DNA of 64,000 nucleotides from Zopfochytrium polystomum (Eukaryota > Chytridiomycota > Chytridiomycetes > Chytridiales > Chytridiaceae): positions 248,001-312,000 of the forward strand of contig JAIVFJ010000034.1 in the NCBI GenBank assembly GCA_025765615.1. Direction: 5' to 3'. A model generated the notes under the pieces. That model saw only the letters and a program-made list of their open reading frames with translations. It did no database searches and was not told the origin of the DNA. This document shows, piece by piece, positions 36,738 to 49,249 of this stretch (the first letter of the stretch is position 1; every line of letters begins with the position of its first letter). Made by a program: the position numbers and the translations under genes.

Positions 36738-39700
36738 ATGTCGAACAGCGATTTCCCCGCTGACGCTCCGAGCTCCTCGGCTACGGAGCCATCCTTTGTC
36801 ACCGTTAGCGACGATGCTGCGAACCGCGCAGCATTCATGCCCAGACCCCCACTGCCAATGCCATCGCGGCAACGTAATTTCCAGTTCTCCGATGCGGAGC
36901 TCTCATCCAGATCGAGAGACGAGTGGTTTTGGAAGCGGCTCGTCATTCGTGAGTATTCCGCTGTTGGTGTGTACCCTGGAGCCCGCGGAACCTAGATTGC
37001 TCGATGATCGAGTGATTGGCTGGTCCTTCTCTTTCAGCCTTGTCCGTTGAGCGCCACCGCCCCATGGACTAAATCCCTTTCACTTCATAGAGGAACCCCC
37101 AGGGGCCAGCGATCTGGTAGACCTCATCAAGGAGAGGGATAGCGCGCTTGTACTCGCTTCGCGTACGTGTGTAGCGCGGTGCGATCTCATTACGCTAACG
37201 CTATGATCTGGATCGTTCATTTCAGAGTGTGGTTTGCACATTCTCCACTCTCTCTACGTGATGGAGGCTGAGCGCGAGAGTTTTCACATTCAGGTACGGT
37301 TGCAGTGCCACGCGATCTTGTCTCCTTGGCTTACTCGGACGGCCTTAGACCGAATCTGCGCACTCCGCGTTACTCGAAGCGAAATCACTCCTAGCAGAGA
37401 AAGACGCAGCTGTGAGGTCGCTTGAGAACGTAAGTTGCGATGGCATGCTCGAGCTGTGACTGATCCAAAAGTACAGCGAATCCACGCTCAATTCCACCAG
37501 CTACGTGCATCCGACCAGCGAGTCCGGGAACTTACCACGGAGCTTGCCAACTTGAAGCGCACTGCCGCACGGCTGGCTGCTTCTTCCACCGCCGAGCAAG
37601 CAAAGCTCTCAGACCAAGCAAAGTCAACTGATTCACCAAGGTCACGCGAATCTTCTGTCACGCGATCCCCACGCATGAGTGCACTTGATGAAGCAGAGCC
37701 CGAAGTTTCGAACAACACCGCCAGCTCCCCTCAGCTGACGGAGGGTCCTGCGGTCAAAGTCGCGGAGTTGCCTCCAACGCCGCAAGAATCGCATCTCGAA
37801 GAGATTAAGCGTTTGAAGCTCAGCGAGAAACGGTGGCATTCGAAATACAAGACCGTTGCCGCCCGGTGCGTCGAACTCAATGTCGAGTTGGACAAGGCTC
37901 GGGATGAGCTGTCGCTCTTTAAGGAAACAAACAGGACCTTGACTCCAATTTTAACTTCGCGGAAATCTTCATCAAGTTTGCCTCGCGTAGCTCGCGTTGC
38001 AGCAGTGAGTGTGTTTGCTTCGCACTCGAAGAATGTTTCGTGTAAATTTATCGACAAATTTTATGATTCAGATCGAAAGCGCCGCTGCTGCTGCAAAGAC
38101 TCCTCCCACGACTGCTCCAGAACAGGCAGATGGTGAGGAGCTCTTGTCGTCATCTCCACCGTCGAGCGAAGTGTTGCTCCTCTTGGTTCGCGAGCTTGCT
38201 CTGTCGCGAAAGAAAATGCGAACCGAAATGGAGGAGGTGAAGAGCATGTTGGGTAACGCCCAAAGCGAAGTAGCCAACCTGTCTGAAAAGCTTGAATTGT
38301 GAGAGAAACCTTTCTCGTAATGCCCAATTAATGCAGTCATTAATTCTTTCCTTTAAAGTTTGGAAAGCGAATCCAAGTTTACTGGTGGAGATGGTGACGA
38401 GGGGCTCAAGTCGAAAACAATTTTCAGCGAACTGGAGGACTACGTCGCAGATCGCAGCATAAAGCGTCTGGGAACTTCCTTCTCAAGCGAGCCGGATGCT
38501 TTCAGTGCGATACGAGTGAAAGGTACGCGAATGTCCTCGAGAGCGATCAGAGGCTGAATGTGCTTTTTGTTTTGGAAGAATCCTTGCCTTCTGTTGCCGG
38601 CCAACCAGTTCCGGTGCGCCCGGAGGAAGTGTTAAGTGAAGACGGGTGGGAGGTGCACTCAAACTTTTCCGGTGTGGACGAGCCAAGTCCAGCCGCGCCC
38701 GTCGGAAAAACAGGAGCGCCATTACCTGACGAGAGCTCGCACGGTCCGGCTGGCGATTATGCGGCTCCAAACGCACCTGGAGTCAAATCACAGAGCCGCC
38801 GAGGATCCATTGGCCTCGCTTCACTGCCCTCATCCACCCAAATTTACTTGCGAACGCTTCACTCGATGGCAGTGACTCTACACGAGCGACTCAATGCAAC
38901 TGATACAATGAACTTGAACAGTGAGTGTGACCCACGCTTGCGTGGTTTCTATGACTGAAACCTTCTCCGCCAGGGATGCTTCGTCGCGAATTCGATTTGA
39001 CCGAACTTACACGCTTATCCCAAAGCGTCATCAGCAACGTTATTTCAGACATCAAGTCACTCAGCTCCCGATTCCCCGCCACTGCAGAGGCTCCAGTTTA
39101 TCGTCAAGGCCGCACAGGCTCGATTGGAAAATCAGCCGCTAAGCAAATTTTCAATCACAATAATAACCAACCAACACACCAAACCTCCGTATCGCAAGAA
39201 GATCTTACCTCGACCATTTTGCCGATGGTCAGCTTGATCCAAATTTTGCTCGGCGACATTGCGCATCTGCGAAGTACCCTAAATGACCTGTCGCTTGCAT
39301 TCTACGATCGAGTCATGAGTCAATCCAAGGTTTTGTCAAATGAAAATTGCCTTTTTCCAGAATTGCTTCTAACAACTATTTCGCACTTTCAGGAAGTCGA
39401 AAAGAATCTCGCAGCCGAGGAGGAGATCAAGAAGGGCGGCCGGAGGACGCTGGCGCACAAACTTTCCTTTGACCGCAAGGAGGGCGGCAGATCTTCCAGC
39501 TTGGAATGGTTTCGCGGTCGCACTACAACACCCCCACCAACACCTCAAACGGTCCCGGGCGGCGAAGCACCGACACAGTCTTGGACCAGCTGGAAGGCGT
39601 GGGGTGGCGTCGGGAACCCAACGTCTCCGCCAGCGCGCTCGACGTCGGTCGATGATCGCCCCATCCGCGCGTCCCTCACACGCTCCCAATCCCTGTCGAC

Positions 39701-40160
39701 CCCGTCCGGAAGCAGACTCAACAGCCAATCGGGCGACGTCGAGACCGATCGCCCGGCAACGTCGGACGACCCGCTCTTTTCCCCGCCGCTGTCGGGGTCC
39801 GCCACGATCGTGTCGCCGACGCCCGTCTCTGGCTCGGTCGGGCCGAGCAGCCCGGCGTCGGTGCGGTCGCGCTCGCTCACGGCACGCAAAAGCGAAGACG
39901 GCGACCGTCCCAAGGACGGGTGGGGCAGCGTCGCCGAGCTGTTTGGTGGGCGCGCGGTGCAGCGCACCAGCAACAACAACTCGCAGGCGATGCCACCGCA
40001 TCCTCACTTGCCGCAGCCGCAGCAGCAGCAGCACGCCGCAGTGGCAGGCGCGGAGGAAACACGCGGGCGGCAGGGCATGCCGCAGCGGCGGGAGCCAATC
40101 AACTTTTCCGCTTTTGGCGAGGCGTGGCAAATGTGGGGGACGACGCGATGGGGGCACTGA
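36738..40160 (+). CDS. Coiled-coil protein of unknown function, 938 residues
   Basis: Ten exons in phase: 36738-36948, 37091-37162, 37226-37293, 37349-37429, 37477-38004, 38072-38298, 38359-38522, 38579-38920, 38974-39329 and 39393-40160. The N-terminus is Ser/Pro-rich. Residues of roughly 80-330 are predicted coiled coil from heptad texture (DLVDLIKERDSALVLAS; RVRELTTELANLKRTAARL). Around residues 550-690 is a folded, helical block (FDLTELTRLSQSVISNVISD; LPMVSLIQILLGDIAHL). The tail is Ser/Pro/Gln-rich with a poly-Gln run near 40020. No membrane segment or catalytic motif was seen. I do not recognise the family; an adaptor or tether role would fit but is unproven. Confidence 0.75.
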
Positions 40161-40735
40161 GGGGTTGGGGGCGTTCTTGGAGATGGGTGAGGCAGCCGCC
40201 GACGTCCAGATTGTGCAAGACGCCCCTGGCGAGTTGCTATTCCTCCTCAGCCCGATGCCCTCCCAGTATCTTGTTTGGTTTCCTTGTTCCTCCTCGTTGA
40301 CTCAATTTGGTCGGTAAAGTTCAAGTTGTCGGGTGGGTGGGTCTGTCTGGCGTTGTTAGCTTTTTTTTGTTCTGTGATGATCTGTGCATTCTTTGTCATT
40401 CCACTTTCTTTGTTCATCAATGTCTTTTTTTTCCCCCTCCGTTAGTTTCTTTTTCTATTCATATCGTTGGAGCAGTAGAATTCAGCAAGAGAGAGTACAT
40501 TTGGTTTACGTGAATGCAAAAAGGAAAGCGTTTTTGGTCTATGCTTTTTTTGCTCTACTTGTGATGAGCGACACTCCCGTGGGGAGACAAAACGGTTTGG
40601 CAGGAGGATGAGGAGGAAAGACAGTTTGCCGTTGACTGAATCCAGCCAAGCGAATGTCAGCAAACCAGGCCGCTGGCTGGGCCAATCCACTCGCGCGGGA
40701 AGATCGGGATGGGAGAGCTATGGTTTGCCAGGGGT

Positions 40736-40766
<31 letters not shown>

Positions 40767-41638
40767 GCGTCTTCCGTGTGTGTTTGTGTGTGGAGTGGAT
40801 CGAGCAGAAGGAACTGGGGCGCGTCGATCGAATCACGAGCCGCAATGGGAATCGTTTCTGTTCGGAATCGGAATGGAACGCCCAGAACCCGACCAGTGAA
40901 GAAAAATTCTTCCAAAGAGAGAATTCCTTTTGCAAGATAGTCCGTCAGTCGCACTCTCCAAAATTGTCTTGATGGTCGATGTTCTATCTGTCTGTCGGTC
41001 TGTCTGCCTGTCTGTCTCGCTGCCTGTCTGTTTGTTCTGCCACTGTCTGTCTCGCGGTTATGTATCCCTTTATTTTGTCTGTTGCATCGCTCCCTCGGCT
41101 CTCTCGTTTCCTTCCCTTTCCCGCAGAGAACCACCCAAACGAACATTTGCAATGTTTTATTATTGCTTTTCAATGTCAACGCAATTAATTTTCATATCTC
41201 CTTTCGACTGAGCGAGCGAGTGAGTTGAGTTGATTTGAGGGAGGGAGGGTTTGGTTTGCGCGCCCTCCACTTTGCTTGCGATCCCGGTTCCGGCGCTTTC
41301 TTGCTTGCTTGCGCCTGCCTGCCTGCCTGCCTCTGCTGCTGCTGCTTCTGCTGCTGCTGCTGCTGCCAAACACAAACAAAGAACACGTCCGTTCATCAAC
41401 AACAACTCTCTCAGCTCAACCCCCAGCTACACCAAGCCAATACCAATACCCCCACACTACTCAGTTCAGCACACGCCGCCACCACTGCCGCGGATTAGCT
41501 GAACACTAGCACTCCCAAGAAGCTGCACCGAGAATCCCGACGCGCGCGCACCTTCCGTTTCTTTCTTTTCAGCTCTACTAGAATCGGCCGCCCGCTCGCC
41601 GCCGCCGCCGCCGCCGCGCTCGAGGTTCGCTTGAAAAA
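40161..41638. other. Intergenic region, low-complexity
   Basis: A T-rich stretch at 40740-40766, a degenerate CTGT-type tract near 40984-41035, and CCTG and GCT repeats at 41312-41367 that translate to false poly-Leu or poly-Ala. The last 100 bases are the pyrimidine-rich 5' flank of the NRAMP gene. No gene is supported. Confidence 0.6.
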
Positions 41639-44600
41639 ATGCTCCACACCGATCATTCCGCGAGTGCCGCCGCTGCCGCTGCCGCTGCCGCCGCCACAGC
41701 CGCCGCCGCTTCAGGAGCAACTGTCCCCACCGCATTGTTCCGGGTGCCGCCTCCAACAACCACCGTCAGCAGCACCAGCACCACCACCACCCCCGCCTTC
41801 TCCTCCCCTCCTCCTCCCCCATCCGCCTCCGCCGCCGCCTTCCCTCCCTCTGTTCCACGGTTCCTCGTCGCTGGACCCCCCTCTCCACCAACCCATCACC
41901 ACTGGTCAGCAACTGCCGCCGCTTCCTTCGACTTGGGCAGCCGCCCTCAACGTCCAAACGAGAAGGTCGACACAACTTCACGCAGATCCCTCCGGCCGCC
42001 GTCCATCGCCCTTCCCCCGACTTCCGATCCCGAACCGCCCTCGGCCCCTTCAGAACTCTTAATCCCGACAGCCTCCCCGCGCCTCCTCTCCCCGGCCTCG
42101 ACAGACTCTGTCTCCCGCTCTCGTCGGCCTTCTCCCTTGCGACGCAGCAGAGTCGGCGGCGGCGGCGACGACGAGGACGACGACCGCAACGTTTTCCTGG
42201 CCATCCCCGAGCCCTTACTGCCAGATCCGTCCGTACCGGTCGCCGCACCCCCGTCGTCGTCTCCGCGAAAGCAGTATCGCCCACCGCCGCCGCCTCCGAG
42301 AAAGTCGGAGCGAGAGTTTGTTCCGTACATGCCGAATACCCGCCCCGTCGAGAAGATGAAATGGCGAAAGAGCGAAGGCGGCCCGGGGTTCACTTGGAGG
42401 GTGCTGCTCAAGTGGGTAGGCTCCATCTTCTCTGTGATCGGCGCCGGTGGATTCGTTGCCGTGGGGTATGTGTGTTGACCCTCTTCTGCTGTTGTATGCT
42501 CATTGGAGACCTTTGTATGGCAGATACATGGACCCAGGAAACTGGTCAACTGATATCAATGGTACGTATTTTTGTACCCCGATAATCTGCAAGCATGCTG
42601 ACCCCCGAGCTATTTCCGCACAGCTGGATCAAAGTTTGGATACTCGCTACTGTTCATCATCCTCTTTTCAAATTTGATGGCGATCGCTCTGCAAAGCCTC
42701 TGCGTTCGACTCGGTGTCGTCACCGGCCACGATCTCGCCGAACTATGCCGACTAAAGTTTCACCCCGTCGTCAACACCATTCTTTGGATCCTGGCCGAGA
42801 TCGCAATAGCTGCGACCGACCTCGCCGAAGTGATCGGTGCCGCCATCGCACTGAACCTACTCTTTGGGCTTCCATTGACCTACGGTGTCGCTATTACCGT
42901 TGCAGACGTGCTTTTGATTCTCGTCGGGTAAGCATAGAAAAGAGCCCTCGTGCCTCTTCTTAGCAATTGGCCCCTTTTTTTTAACGCTTGGTATCATTCT
43001 CAGCTGGCGAGAAAAGTACTTTCGGTTTTACGAAATCTTGATCTCCGTTCTAATATTTGGGATCGGCGTTTGCTTCGTTATCATCATTGCCAAGCTATCT
43101 CCGTACTGGCCCTCGGCGTTCAGCGGTTTCATTCCCTCCAGCGTGCTGATATCGAACAATGATGCCTTGTTCGCCAGCATGGGTATCGTGGGAGCGACTG
43201 TAAGTGGTTCAAAATGCGCAACCATTTCCTTGGTTGACCCCTCTGCCTATCTTCCCAGATCATGCCGCACAACCTCTACCTCCACTCCGCGCTCGTTCAG
43301 TTTCGATCTCCTTACAAGGAGATCAACGCCCCCCGGCATGTTCCCACCGTCTTCCCGCAGTCCGTGAAAAAGTCAATGAAGGCGTCCCTAAGACACCTCA
43401 ACACCGACTCGTTCGTCTCCTTGTCCTACGCGTTTGTCGTCAACTCTGCGATATTGATCACCGCAGCCGCGGCAACGTTGCGGGACGGCACAGCAATCGA
43501 GTCTGTGCAGGACACGTACCACCTGCTCGACGGTTCGCTCGGCAGATTCAGCGCCGTCATCTTTGCCGTGGGCCTGTTCCTGTCCGGGCAGAGCGCCACC
43601 ATCACCGGAACGCTCGCAGGCCAAGCCGTCATGGAAGGGTTCCTCGGTGGCTTTGATCACCTGGACGGCCCGGATCCGCACGAAAACGAAGACTCGGACG
43701 GCCTTGACGAGCGGGAAACTTTGTCGGACGAGAGCGCCCACCACGAGTTCCTCACCAGCCAGACTGGCCTCCCGCTGACGGTCGAACCCATGTCCGAAAC
43801 GCCGCAACGGGACTTTTCGTTGTCGACCGACACGCTGGTGGCCGTGCGCACCGCCCCGGGACGTCCCGCACCGGTGGGCGACGCGGCTTTCCGGAGACCG
43901 ATGGCGCCGCCACTTGCGCACGCAGACCGCTCGGACACGCTACTGTCGATCGACGACCTGCGGTCGTCTGCGTCGCTGGCGCCAGGCGGCGGCGCGCGCG
44001 GCGGCGACAGCACCACCAGCAACGACGGCGCGGGCCGCCGGACGGGCTGGTGGACAAAGTGGACTGCGAACCTGCGGCGGCGGCGCCGGTTAGGCGCACG
44101 ACGCGCGGGCGCGCCGACGCCGTCGTCGCAGGTCGCGCTCACGGGGCACACCGCCGCGCAGCGGCTGGGCTCGACGTCGTCCAGCGCGGCGGGCGACTCT
44201 GACTTTCTCTTTGAGCGGCAGTCGTCGGAGCGCGGCCTTCCCGACGCCGCCGCCGTCGCCGCAGTCGCCGCCGCGGCGAAACGCCCCCGAAAAAAGCGCT
44301 CCATCATCTCACGTCTCGTCGTCTTCTTCCGCCGCAACGTCTGGGCGCGCCGCCTGATCACGCGCGGCCTCGCGGTGCTCCCCGCGCTGGTGTGCTCGGC
44401 GTCGCTGGGCGAGGACGGGATCAACAAGCTGCTGAACCTGTCGCAGGTCGTGCTCAGCTTGCTGCTGCCGTTCTCCGTGTGGCCGCTGGTCGTTTTTACG
44501 AGCTCGAAGCGCGTCATGACGGTCAAGTACTGTAATTGCGGTGCGGGCGTGGATGCCGGCGGCGGCGACGAGGGAGGTGCTAGTGGAGATGGAAGCCGCG

Positions 44601-45061
44601 AGGGTGAGGACGCGGCTGCGGCGGCGGCCGCCGGAGACTTTTTGGTGGCGAGCGCGGACGAGATGGGCGCGGGCGCGCTGAGCATGTCGCCGATGGGCAA
44701 GTCGCGGTCGGCCACGACGACGGCGGTGGTTGTGGGCGAGCGGAACGACGGCGACGTCGGCGGCGGCGTGTTGGCGGCCGAGGGAGTCGGCAGCGGCGGT
44801 GGGTCGTCGACGGGTGCGGCTGCGGCTGCCGCCGCGCGTCTCGGGCGGCCGGCGAAATGCATATGCCTCCTGCAGCCCGGTGGACCGGGTGTCGAGTCCG
44901 AGTCGGAGGAGGAGGGCCGGGCGTGCAGCGCCGGGGCGGTGCTTCCGGAGGAAGTGTCGTACGAGAGCTCGTGGCCGATGACGGTCGTCGGGGTCGTCAT
45001 TGGGCTGATACTGACGGGGTTGAATCTGTACTTGCTAATTGAGGGTGGGGTCACTTTGTAA
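41639..45061 (+). CDS. NRAMP divalent metal transporter with long insertions
   Basis: Exons 41639-42465, 42524-42561, 42624-42927, 43004-43199 and 43259-45061 join in phase to 1,055 residues, about twice the usual NRAMP length. NRAMP carriers move Mn2+ and Fe2+ with protons. TM1 carries DPGNW with the metal-binding Asp and Asn, spread over a 38-base exon. TM2-5 and [11 protein letters not shown] (TM6, with the MPH metal motif) follow, and then the C-terminal TM block ([32 protein letters not shown]). Three additions stand out. The N-tail is about 240 residues, rich in Pro/Ser/Ala. A loop of about 220 residues follows TM7 (43660-44330), where the family has a short turn. An acidic/Gly loop of about 140 residues precedes the last TM. 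The long minus-strand frame opposite is a GC-driven shadow. Confidence 0.88.
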
Positions 45062-45808
45062 AGATGTTTACATTTTTTTCTCCTGCTTTTTGTGCGTGTG
45101 TGTTTTTGTTGCTCTGGTGTTGTTGCGACGACTGTGCAAGTGCGCTCCTCTTTTTCCTTTTCTTTCTTTACTAGCCTCCACTTTTCTTCGCCTGTCATTT
45201 CTGGGGTGCCCTTGGGGGTTTTGTTCTTCTCATCTTCTGCGCAACTAAGTTTGTTCTCTCAAAACGCCGTCAATCGATTATTTTACTTTATTTTTTTTTC
45301 TTTTTTGGAGGGATTCAGTTCCCTCCACCACCACCCCATCTCCGTTTCCTTCGTTTTCGTTGCGATCTTTGCTCTCCCCCCGCCCCTTCCCCCTCTTGCA
45401 CATGGATGGACGATGCCCGCGTCTCGCTTGTTTTGGGTGTTAACCGCTCCATTAAAATCGTTCAGTGTGTTGCTGCCCCCAATTTGAGGTTTCGTACGAC
45501 TCCTACTCAGTTGCGCCCCCAACCTCACATGAGCTAATACGTCCCCCTTCTGTTTGCCGCACTCGCTTTGCAAAGCTGCCGCCCTGTCCAGCTTTTTGGG
45601 GGTGTCGGTCTGTCCCCGCAAATCATTTTATGTTTGTTGTTTTGCGATGAATGCATATTCTCTACACCAACCCCAGCAGCGCCCCAAGTGAGTGAGTAGC
45701 AAAGGGGGGGGGGGGGGCCAAGGAGAGGCCGAATCATTTGCATTACTCGCTGCTCTCCTCCGTCCACTTCGTTTTACTTTTTGGGGGGACCCCAAAAAAG
45801 CGAGAGAG

Positions 45809-45842
<34 letters not shown>

Positions 45843-46007
45843 CAAAATCGAGCAGAACGGAGGGGGAAAAAAAAGAATATAAAAACGCAAGAAAAGGAAA
45901 CTCCGATCGACGATCCCAAAACCCCCCACAAGAACCCAACCAAATCACGATCAGGGCCTTTCCCCTTCCTCCTCCTCCTCCCTCCCCCCCAACACACCAA
46001 AAAGGCC
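45062..46007. other. Intergenic region, homopolymer-rich
   Basis: The 3' flank of NRAMP and 5' flank of CAF16. There is a T-rich stretch near 45287-45305, a short poly-G run near 45705, and a long poly-A run at about 45810-45840 that creates false poly-Lys and poly-Phe frames. No gene is supported. Confidence 0.6.
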
Positions 46008-46358
46008 ATGACCTCCACCGCGACCAACCCGCCGACGCAAATGCAAGCGATCCGCGCGGCCGTCGCCGCGCTCCCTCCCACCGACCTCGCGATCGAGCTG
46101 CGCGCCTTCAATTTCGACTTTGGCGGCCCGCGCATCCTGTCCGACCTCGACCTGTCGTTGCCGCGCGGCTCGCGGACGCTGCTGGTCGGCGCGAACGGCG
46201 CGGGGAAATCCACGCTGCTGAGGGTGCTGGCGGGGAAGACGCTGTGCAGGCTGGGCATTAGGGTGTTGGGGAAGCATCCGTTTTTTGAGAGCTCGACGGT
46301 GAGTTTGTGAAAGGGCGAGTGTTTGGGAGGGCGTGTGTGGGTGTGTGTGTGTGTGTGT

Positions 46359-46419
<61 letters not shown>

Positions 46420-47308
46420 GTGTGTGTGCGCGCGTGTGGGCGTGCGCGTGTTCGTGTGCGTGCGTTGCGTGAGTCATTTCGTGTAACCCATGTATGTTAT
46501 TTTTTCTTTGCAGGGTATCACGTACCTGGGTACAGAGTGGGCCATGAACCCGGTTGTGAGGAGGGACGTGCCAGTGTCGAGGCTGTTGAAGACGCTTGGC
46601 GCGGAGCGGTATCCTGGTAAACCCGTATTCTATTGCTTTTTTTTTCATTTTTTTTCACCTTTCCCTTTGGCATGTAACTCTGTACAAAACACACACACAC
46701 ACACACACCTGCACAGACCGCTGCGCGCGCCTCCTCGACATCATGGACGTCAACGTGGACTGGCACATGCACGAAGTATCCGACGGCCAGCGGCGACGCG
46801 TGCAAATCGTCCTCGGTCTGATGGAGCCCTGGGACCTCCTCCTCCTCGACGAAGTGACCGTCGACCTCGACGTGCTCGTCCGCCGCGACCTCCTCGAGTT
46901 CCTGCGCGAAGAGACTTCCTCCCGCGGCGCGACGATCATGTACGCGACGCACATCTTCGACAGCCTGGGCGGGTGGCCGTCGCACGTGGTGCACATCGCC
47001 GAGGGGGTGATCGACGCGGTGCGGGAGGTCGAGTCCGCGGACGGGTTCCCGGAGCTGGCGGCGGCACGCGAGCGGGCGCGGGCGATGGGCGGGGACAACT
47101 CGCCGCTGCTGATGGTCGTCGAGGAGTGGCTGCGGCGCGACTTTGAGCAGCGGAAGCGGTCGGCGCTGAGGAGGGACGCGGCGGGGAGGCAGATGACGCG
47201 GTGGGAGATGCTGAGCGAGAATATGAAGGAGGTGAGGTTTTCTTTTTTTTTTTGTTTGTTTTGTTTTTTTTTATTTCTTTGCTAGGTGCGGCTATTGACG
47301 GCAAACAA

Positions 47309-47355
<47 letters not shown>

Positions 47356-47403
47356 CAACAGTACGGCGACAAGTACTACAACTATTACAACGGTCGCGAG
47401 TGA
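46008..47403 (+). CDS. CAF16: Caf16-type soluble ABC ATPase
   Basis: Exons 46008-46298, 46514-46616, 46717-47231 and 47362-47403 join in phase to 316 residues. Caf16 is a non-membrane ABC ATPase found with the Ccr4-Not complex. It has a single NBD: Walker A GANGAGKSTLLRVLAGK, then the family block TYLGTEWAMNPVVRRD, the variant signature VSDGQRRRVQI, and Walker B LLLLDEVTVDLDV, followed by ATHIFDSL with the switch His. The C-terminal WLRRDFEQRK helix and the tiny last exon ending YYNYYNGRE are family-like. There is no TM segment. Each intron contains a simple repeat or homopolymer. Confidence 0.9.
46332..46415. repeat. (GT)n microsatellite in CAF16 intron 1
   Basis: A nearly pure GT array fills the middle of the first CAF16 intron. 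Confidence 0.9.
47312..47351. repeat. (CT)n microsatellite in CAF16 intron 3
   Basis: A pure CT array about 10 bases upstream of the acceptor cag at 47359-47361. It probably serves as the polypyrimidine tract of the last intron. Confidence 0.9.
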
Positions 47404-47874
47404 TTTATTAGGCATATGTTTTTTTTCGGTTTTTTTTTTTTTTGGAACGAAGGAACGTTTTTTTTGGCTGGTTCACTCCCGGAACCATGGTTACCAAAAA
47501 AAAAAAAAAAAAAAACAAAAAAAAATCAACAACCGCTCTGCACGTGGGAATTTAAGGAAGGGAACGGTTTGGCAGCCAAACAGACAGTCAGTAATAGACA
47601 GACATGCAGACAGACAGACAGATAGATAGAATCAAAACGCGGCTGGCAACAAGGGTTGAGACAGACAGAGAGGGAGAGACAGAGAACAGACAGAGGGCAC
47701 AAATATTTATAATTCCCCGCCCAACAAACGGCCGATCCGGCGAAGCCCACCATCCACTCTCCGCAGCGCGCTCGTTCCCCCCTCTCCACCTCCACTACCC
47801 CCTTACCCTGCCCACCCATCGCACCATCGCACCCATCCTCCTCCACATCGATTGATCGTCCTCTCTTCCCCACC
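47404..47874. other. Intergenic region
   Basis: The 3' flank of CAF16: T and A homopolymers near 47419-47525, then a degenerate CAGA/GATA tract at 47583-47630 and a C-rich stretch. No gene is supported. Confidence 0.6.
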
Positions 47875-49249
47875 ATGCCCGTCCCACTCCCCACACCGCC
47901 ATCCACTAGGCGTCTCGGTAGCCTGAACGTCGCTGCCGCCGCCAAAGCCAGCAACAACAACAACAACAAGCACCAACAACAACCGCAGTGCCAGCAGCAA
48001 CAAGAACAGCTTCGAAGCGGGCTTCCGATCGGTGTCCCCGCGTCGCGTTCATGCTGGAAGGAATGCCGTCGTTTTCCCCAGCCCCTTGCCCTTGCCCCTT
48101 CACAATGGCTCTTCTCGTCGCTATCTGGCCCTCGCGGCCGAGAAGGACGCATTCTCACAAAACTCTGCCCTTGCCTCCACCGCAACAGTCCGCGCCTTGC
48201 AGTTTGACTATCCGACTGTGCTTACTGCGCAGGACGCTGACTTGCAGCAGCAGCAGCAGTGGACTGGGGAGAAGTCAGCATCCTCGATGCCAAATATCGC
48301 CGATATGCCATCCATCCCGTCGTCGTTTTCGTGCACACTCCAGCAGCAGTTTCAGGGCCATCGCGATTTCATGGCTTCGCACTCGGCCCCAACAGGGACA
48401 TGTGCTCTACTTGCTCCCTCATCCACGGATCTCGATGAAGCGGTCCCAAGTTTGGAGGACGACGCTTCGCTCTCGGCAGGCGAAGAGGACTCGGATTCAT
48501 CGGACGGCGCTGACTGTTTTGGCTTTGAAATGGACGAAACAAACGAGGAGGAGGCGGAGGAGGAGGAGCAAACCGAAAACTTTGCCGCTGCCGCGTCTGT
48601 GACTGTTCCCGGCGTCTCACTCTGCACCGACCCCACGCTCTCACATCGGCCGCACGACGACCCGCTCCAACGTTCATGGGCCATGCCGGAGCTCGGGTGC
48701 TCCTCGTCCCCAGTCGCCTCGATCCTAACCGCGCTTGTCCGCGCCGAATCCGTGCCGCTCTTCTCCTCGCCCTCGCCCTCTCCCTCGCCCTCCGAGCTCG
48801 CCGTCACTGACGCTGGCGTCATCGGCTCGCCCGGCTCGCCGTCGACAAAGCGCGTCTCCTTTGCGGCCATGGAGGACTGGTTCTTCCACGAGCACAGCGA
48901 CTGGCTGGACCGGCTGGAGACGTTCCGAAGGGAAAAGGCCACCGCGCAGCTGCAGAGCTCGTACTTTGCGTCGCTGTGTCCGACGCTGCCGTTTGGCGAC
49001 CGCCGCGACGACGACGAGCTGTCGCCCGTACCTTCCCCGACACCGCCGCCGCCGTCGCCGCGCGTCACGCCGTCGACCCCGCTCTTGCTCGCGTCGTCCC
49101 TGCAGGGCAGGTACGGCGGTGGGGGCTATGCAAGGCGGCTCATGTCTTTTGAAGATTACGGACGAGACTGCTCGCCCCGCGCCGAGGAGGCGTCGACCTT
49201 TGTCGGGTTTTGGTCGTCCCTTGCGTCTTGCCTGTTTGGCGATGATTGA
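47875..49249 (+). CDS. Disordered protein with PP1-docking motif; start uncertain
   Basis: One long frame runs from about 47940 to the stop at 49247-49249. No ATG opens it before 48287, so an upstream exon starting near 47875 is likely; the exact splice is not resolved. The protein is mostly disordered, with Gln runs, a Glu-rich stretch near 48540-48585 and many Ser-Pro pairs. Near 48847-48930 a compact segment reads KRVSFAAMEDWFF then SDWLDRLETFRR. KRVSF fits the RVxF consensus that docks protein phosphatase 1. Another conserved-looking patch (RRLMSFEDYGRDCSP) lies near the C-terminus. I do not recognise the family; a PP1-regulator role is inference from the motif. Confidence 0.55.

Noticed and set aside
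36229..37050. 273-residue plus frame upstream of the coiled-coil gene
   Set aside because: It runs through the CTGT microsatellite and C-rich leader; the splice-consistent gene starts at 36738 in another frame.
39369..40317. Long frames on both strands over the 3' end of the coiled-coil gene
   Set aside because: GC-rich shadows of the Ser/Pro-rich tail encoded at 39393-40160.
43657..45198. 513-residue open frame on the minus strand
   Set aside because: It lies opposite the NRAMP exon and its GC-rich loops; the composition is Arg/Ser/Pro-rich without family blocks, while the plus frame has NRAMP motifs and valid splicing.
48352..49068. 238-residue minus frame
   Set aside because: A shadow of the Ser/Pro-rich PP1-motif protein on the plus strand.
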